This document shows, in pieces, positions 6,618 through 9,517 of a DNA stretch of 9,517 nt. The stretch is from CAYJLB01 sp964370845 (GTDB lineage: Bacteria; Bacillota; Clostridia; Oscillospirales; Ruminococcaceae), in the NCBI GenBank assembly GCA_964370845.1, contig CAYJLB010000072.1, positions 1 through 9,517 of the forward strand, given 5' to 3'. The translations under genes were made by a program, and so were the position numbers. The notes beneath the pieces are model-generated. The model ran no database searches. It saw nothing but the letters and a program-made list of their open reading frames with translations, and was not told where the DNA came from. Within the stretch, counting starts at the first letter, position 1; each line of letters opens with the position of its first letter.

Positions 6618-8420
6618 ATGAATATTGCATCAATTGTACACGAAACTAAAAGTAGATACTCTTATATGTATGACGAAACTACTTTACATCTTAGAATGAA
6701 AACGGGAAAAGGCGAAGTTAAAAAAATAGTTGTAAGAGGGGCTGACCCTTTTAACTGGGTGAAAGATGAGAATTCTGATGCTTATGTTTATGATGTTTCT
6801 ACTTATCAAAATAGAGAAATGATTTACGAAGGCGAAGACAGAGTTCACGATATATGGTTTTGCGAACTAAAAGGACTTGACACAAAAAGAATTCGATACG
6901 GATTTATTATTACAACAAAAGATGATGAAGAAATCTTTTATGGCTGTAATTCTAACGAAAATTTGGCAGAAAATCCAACTGCAAAGGATAATACTTTTAA
7001 TATGTTTAACTTCCCATACTTAAATGAGGAAGATATTTACAAAGCTCCTGATTGGAGCAAAGATATGATTTGGTATCAAGTTACTCCAACTTGTTTCAGC
7101 GATAATGGTGAAGCGAGTAAAGATAATATTAGCGGTAATTTTAAGGGCTTAATAAAAAAACTTGACTACTTAAAAGAACTTGGTGTAAACGGGATTTATA
7201 TGACACCAATTTTTGAGGCAAAATCTTGGCATTTATATGACACAACTGATTATTACAAAGTAGCAGACTCCCTTGGTGGAAATGAAGCTTTTAAGGAATT
7301 TATGGAAAAAGCTCATTCACTTGGTATGAAAGTTATGCTTGACGCAGTGTTTAATCACTGTGGACCACGTCACGCTTTTTGGCAAGACGTTATTAAAAAT
7401 GGAAAAAACTCTAAATATTACGATTGTTTTTATATTTTAGATGAAAATAAACCTATCATTAATTCAGAAATTGATGAAAATGGCGATTACGAACACGAGG
7501 ACGGTTACGGCCTTAATTTCAGAACTTTTGGATACACTTCATATATGCCAAAAATGAACACAAGTAACCCTTTAATGAAAGAACATTTGCTTAATGCTGG
7601 TAAATTCTGGGTGGAAGAATTTGGTATTGATGCTTGGAGATTGGACGTTTCAAACGAAGTTTCTCACGATTTTTGGAGAGAGTTTAGAAAAGTTGTAAAA
7701 GGTGCAAACCCTGACGTTTATATAATGGGTGAAAACTGGGACGACTCATATCCATGGCTTCAAGGCGACCAATTTGACACAGTTATGAACTACGGAATTA
7801 TGAACAATATTTGGGGTCTTGTAGCTCCTGAAAACAAACAAGTTAAGAAAATTGTTCCAACACAGTTCCAAAAAGTAATGGTTGAACTTTTGACAAAATA
7901 TCCAAATGGAATTACTGAGCATATGTTTAACCTAATTTCAAGTCACGATGTACCAAGATTGCTTGATATTTGTAAAGGGGATAAGAATAAAGTAAAACTT
8001 TGTTATATGTTATTATTGACGTATTGTGGTTCAGCTTGTATTTTCTATGGCGATGAAATAGGAATGGGAAATAGTGGCGGAGAAAGCCGTGCTCCAATGA
8101 TTTGGGAAGATGATAAGCAAGACAAAGATATGCTTTCATTTATGAAAAAATTGATTGCATTAAGAAAAGAAAACGATACATTTAAGTCAAGAGATTACAA
8201 CTGGCTAACAGTTTCTGATGAAGAAAATATTGTTATTTTTGAAAAAATTGCTGGGGAAGAAAGCTGTTTCGTTATCATTAATAATAATGAAACTGAAAAA
8301 GAAATTTCTCTACCTGAAATCCTAAAAGGCAAAAAAATGACTAATTTGTTCACTGATGAAGAAGTGAAATTTGGTGAAAATATTATTCTAAAAGGACTTG
8401 ATTTTTTAATTGTAAAGTAA
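6618..8420 (+). CDS. Cytoplasmic GH13_20-type neopullulanase/cyclomaltodextrinase/maltogenic amylase
   Basis: The 600-residue product should hydrolyse alpha-1,4 (and perhaps alpha-1,6) links in imported malto-oligosaccharides or cyclodextrins. Residues 1-125 resemble the N-terminal CBM34-like beta domain of this subfamily (TTLHLRMKTG, 21-30). The catalytic barrel has region I DAVFNH (242-247), the subfamily signature MPKMN (310-314), region II GIDAWRLDV with nucleophile Asp343, region III MGENW with acid/base Glu372, and region IV SSHD with Asp444. All catalytic residues are present. No signal peptide is seen, so it acts in the cytoplasm on sugars brought in by the upstream transporter. The start is ATG at 6618, with AAAGGA at 6600-6605. 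ATG at 6606 is too close to that site, and TTG at 6597 would overlap it. A terminator lies immediately upstream. Substrate preference within the subfamily is not resolvable. Confidence 0.9.
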   Translation: MNIASIVHETKSRYSYMYDETTLHLRMKTGKGEVKKIVVRGADPFNWVKDENSDAYVYDVSTYQNREMIYEGEDRVHDIWFCELKGLDTKRIRYGFIITTKDDEEIFYGCNSNENLAENPTAKDNTFNMFNFPYLNEEDIYKAPDWSKDMIWYQVTPTCFSDNGEASKDNISGNFKGLIKKLDYLKELGVNGIYMTPIFEAKSWHLYDTTDYYKVADSLGGNEAFKEFMEKAHSLGMKVMLDAVFNHCGPRHAFWQDVIKNGKNSKYYDCFYILDENKPIINSEIDENGDYEHEDGYGLNFRTFGYTSYMPKMNTSNPLMKEHLLNAGKFWVEEFGIDAWRLDVSNEVSHDFWREFRKVVKGANPDVYIMGENWDDSYPWLQGDQFDTVMNYGIMNNIWGLVAPENKQVKKIVPTQFQKVMVELLTKYPNGITEHMFNLISSHDVPRLLDICKGDKNKVKLCYMLLLTYCGSACIFYGDEIGMGNSGGESRAPMIWEDDKQDKDMLSFMKKLIALRKENDTFKSRDYNWLTVSDEENIVIFEKIAGEESCFVIINNNETEKEISLPEILKGKKMTNLFTDEEVKFGENIILKGLDFLIVK

Positions 8421-8426
8421 TATAAT
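8398..8426 (+). promoter_or_regulatory. Promoter of the methyltransferase-like gene
   Basis: A -35 TTGATT (8398-8403), a 17-bp spacer and a perfect -10 TATAAT (8421-8426) predict a start near 8433. The -35 lies inside the end of the GH13 gene and the -10 directly follows its stop codon. The layout, with an operator-like site 18 bases after the -10, copies that of the malF promoter. Confidence 0.65.
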
Positions 8427-8444
8427 TAAGAAAATTTGCAAATA

Positions 8445-8463
8445 TAAAACGTTACACGAAAAA
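8445..8463. promoter_or_regulatory. LacI-type operator-like site before the methyltransferase-like gene
   Basis: TAAAACGTTACA (8445-8456) matches the perfect malF operator at 10 of 12 positions and keeps the central CG. With its flank, AACGTTACACGAAAAA (8448-8463) is identical over 16 bases to 2830-2845, in the same orientation and the same position relative to a promoter. Control by the same LacI-family protein is the simplest reading. Confidence 0.65.
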
Positions 8464-8470
8464 CAATACA

Positions 8471-8508
8471 TTTGATATTCTACTGGAGTTTTTCAGTAGA
8501 ATATCAAA
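8471..8508 (+). repeat. Leader hairpin before the methyltransferase-like gene
   Basis: A perfect 15-bp inverted repeat (8471-8485 with 8494-8508) with an 8-base loop lies in the predicted 5' leader, 22 bases before the start codon. It is followed by a run of A, not T, so it is not an intrinsic terminator for either strand. It may stabilise the 5' end of the message or modulate translation. It resembles in position the hairpin before the binding-protein gene. Confidence 0.75.
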
Positions 8509-8530
8509 AAAGTTGAAAGGAAAGTATATT

Positions 8531-9517
8531 ATGAACTCATATGAAAGATTATTCAACAGATTAGCAGGCAAACCAGTTGATAGATTGCCTAACTTAAATA
8601 TTGTTATGTTTTTTGCTGCAAAGCAAATCGGTGTTCCTTATAGCGAGTATGTAACCGATTACAAAAAGCTTGTAGAAGGAAATTTAGTGTGTCATGAAAA
8701 ATTTGGAATTGATGCATTTTGTGCAATTTCTGACCCAATGAGAGAGGCTGAGGGGCTTGGTTGTAAGGTAGAAATTCCTCACGATGACGTGCCTTATGCA
8801 AAAGAACATCTTATCACCGATGTGGCTGATATTGCTAAGTTAAAATGGATTGACCCTTCAAAGGGCAGAAGAATGACTGATAGAGTGGAAGCTATTCGCT
8901 TATTCAAAGAAAAATCAGCTGGACAAGTTCCGATTATCGGCTGGGTAGAGGGCGCAGTTGCAGAAAGCTGTGACGTTATGGATATGTCAGAATTTATGAT
9001 GAATTTGTACGATTATGAAGATGAAATGCACGAGCTTTTAAATATTTGTTATAACCAATCAAAATTGTTTGCCCTTGAACAAATTAAAGCTGGCGCTGAC
9101 ATAATTGGTATTGGAGATGCGGCGGCGTCCCTACTTTCACCGTCTTTATATGAGGAATTCGCTTTCCCTTATCAGCAAAAATTAATCAATGACATTCATG
9201 AGGCTGGGGCAAAAACTAAACTTCATATTTGTGGAAATATCACTCCAGCAATGCCATATATCGCAAAATTAAAATCTGATATAGTTGACGTTGACTATGT
9301 TGTAGATATTAACGTAGCAAAAGAAGCTTTAGAGGGAATTTCAGCTATTAGTGGAAATTATGACCCTGTACAAGTTTTACTTCAAGGCACACCTGAAAGC
9401 ATTAGAAAAGTTGTTAGAGATACAATTAATTTGGGTTCAGCAAATAATATTGTGGCAGCTGGTTGCGAAGTGCCAAAAATGACACCAGAAGAAAATTTAC
9501 TAGCAGTAGCACAAGAA
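8531..9517 (+). CDS. UroD-superfamily protein, MtaA/MtbA-like corrinoid methyltransferase (3' end beyond window)
   Basis: The reading frame is open for 329 codons to the window edge with no stop; the family is usually about 330-370 residues, so little is missing. It starts MNSYERLFNRL at an ATG preceded by AAAGGA (8516-8521). The fold family is uroporphyrinogen decarboxylase-like (GADIIGIGDAAASLLSP, 188-204; SGNYDPVQVLLQGTPE, 274-289). The HemE N-terminal substrate motif (RQAGR type) is absent. His232 and Cys234 (LHICGN) with Cys312 (AAGCEVP) match the His-X-Cys...Cys zinc ligands of methylcobamide:thiol methyltransferases such as MtaA and MtbA, so methyl transfer from a corrinoid protein is likelier than haem synthesis. 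No corrinoid protein is visible here; it could lie downstream. Promoter and operator-like site precede it. The methyl donor and acceptor are unknown. Confidence 0.85.
   Translation, partial: MNSYERLFNRLAGKPVDRLPNLNIVMFFAAKQIGVPYSEYVTDYKKLVEGNLVCHEKFGIDAFCAISDPMREAEGLGCKVEIPHDDVPYAKEHLITDVADIAKLKWIDPSKGRRMTDRVEAIRLFKEKSAGQVPIIGWVEGAVAESCDVMDMSEFMMNLYDYEDEMHELLNICYNQSKLFALEQIKAGADIIGIGDAAASLLSPSLYEEFAFPYQQKLINDIHEAGAKTKLHICGNITPAMPYIAKLKSDIVDVDYVVDINVAKEALEGISAISGNYDPVQVLLQGTPESIRKVVRDTINLGSANNIVAAGCEVPKMTPEENLLAVAQE

Noticed and set aside
8471..8508. Hairpin as a terminator for the GH13 gene
   Set aside because: No T run follows on either strand; the plus strand continues with A residues.
8531..9517. 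True uroporphyrinogen decarboxylase (hemE)
   Set aside because: The HemE N-terminal arginine-rich substrate motif is missing and a zinc-ligand His-X-Cys...Cys pattern is present instead.
1..9517. CRISPR array, insertion sequence or phage genes
   Set aside because: No regularly spaced repeats, transposase, integrase or terminal inverted repeats are visible; the tRNA at the left edge shows no attachment-site duplicate within the window.

Overview
The window reads as a chromosomal carbohydrate-use locus of a low-GC, Gram-positive, probably anaerobic Firmicute, most likely a gut or rumen member of the Clostridia. The reasons are the strongly AT-rich codons and intergenic regions, the GGAGG-type ribosome binding sites, TTGACA/TATAAT promoters, a lipoprotein binding protein with a Thr/Ala-rich linker, and a sugar ABC operon without its own ATPase gene. 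Genus cannot be fixed from the sequence alone. There is no sign of phage, insertion sequence, CRISPR or plasmid functions.

Layout. Positions 1-51 hold the 5' two-thirds of a minus-strand tRNA-Leu(UAG), cut by the window edge, with a near-consensus promoter at 95-123. A hairpin terminator (196-242) lies between it and a large minus-strand regulator gene (257-2458). This regulator is a complete LacI-family repressor joined in one reading frame to a second, type-II (ABC-transporter-like) solute-binding domain. A 423-bp divergent intergenic region carries the regulator promoter, the transporter promoter and a perfect LacI-type palindrome (TGTAACGTTACA). On the plus strand follow malF (2882-4231), malG (4250-5074) and a lipoprotein sugar-binding protein (5175-6488). 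A rho-independent terminator (6544-6577) precedes a cytoplasmic GH13_20-type alpha-glucosidase/cyclomaltodextrinase (6618-8420). The last gene (8531 to beyond 9517) is a UroD-superfamily protein with the zinc-ligand pattern of MtaA/MtbA corrinoid methyltransferases.

How the genes fit together. The binding protein captures a malto-oligosaccharide-like sugar outside the cell and MalF/MalG carry it in, powered by an ATPase encoded elsewhere. The GH13 enzyme splits it in the cytoplasm, and the LacI fusion senses sugar and controls the operon. A second operator-like site, sharing a 16-nt identity with the malF site, lies just downstream of a good promoter in front of the methyltransferase-like gene. 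This links that gene to the sugar regulon, which is unexpected.

The points most worth a second look are the double-sensor LacI/binding-protein fusion, the shared operator in front of a corrinoid-methyltransferase-like gene, an inverted repeat overlapping an internal promoter of the binding-protein gene, and the terminator that appears to limit expression of the GH13 gene. Functional statements are inferred from motifs read by eye; no database search was possible.
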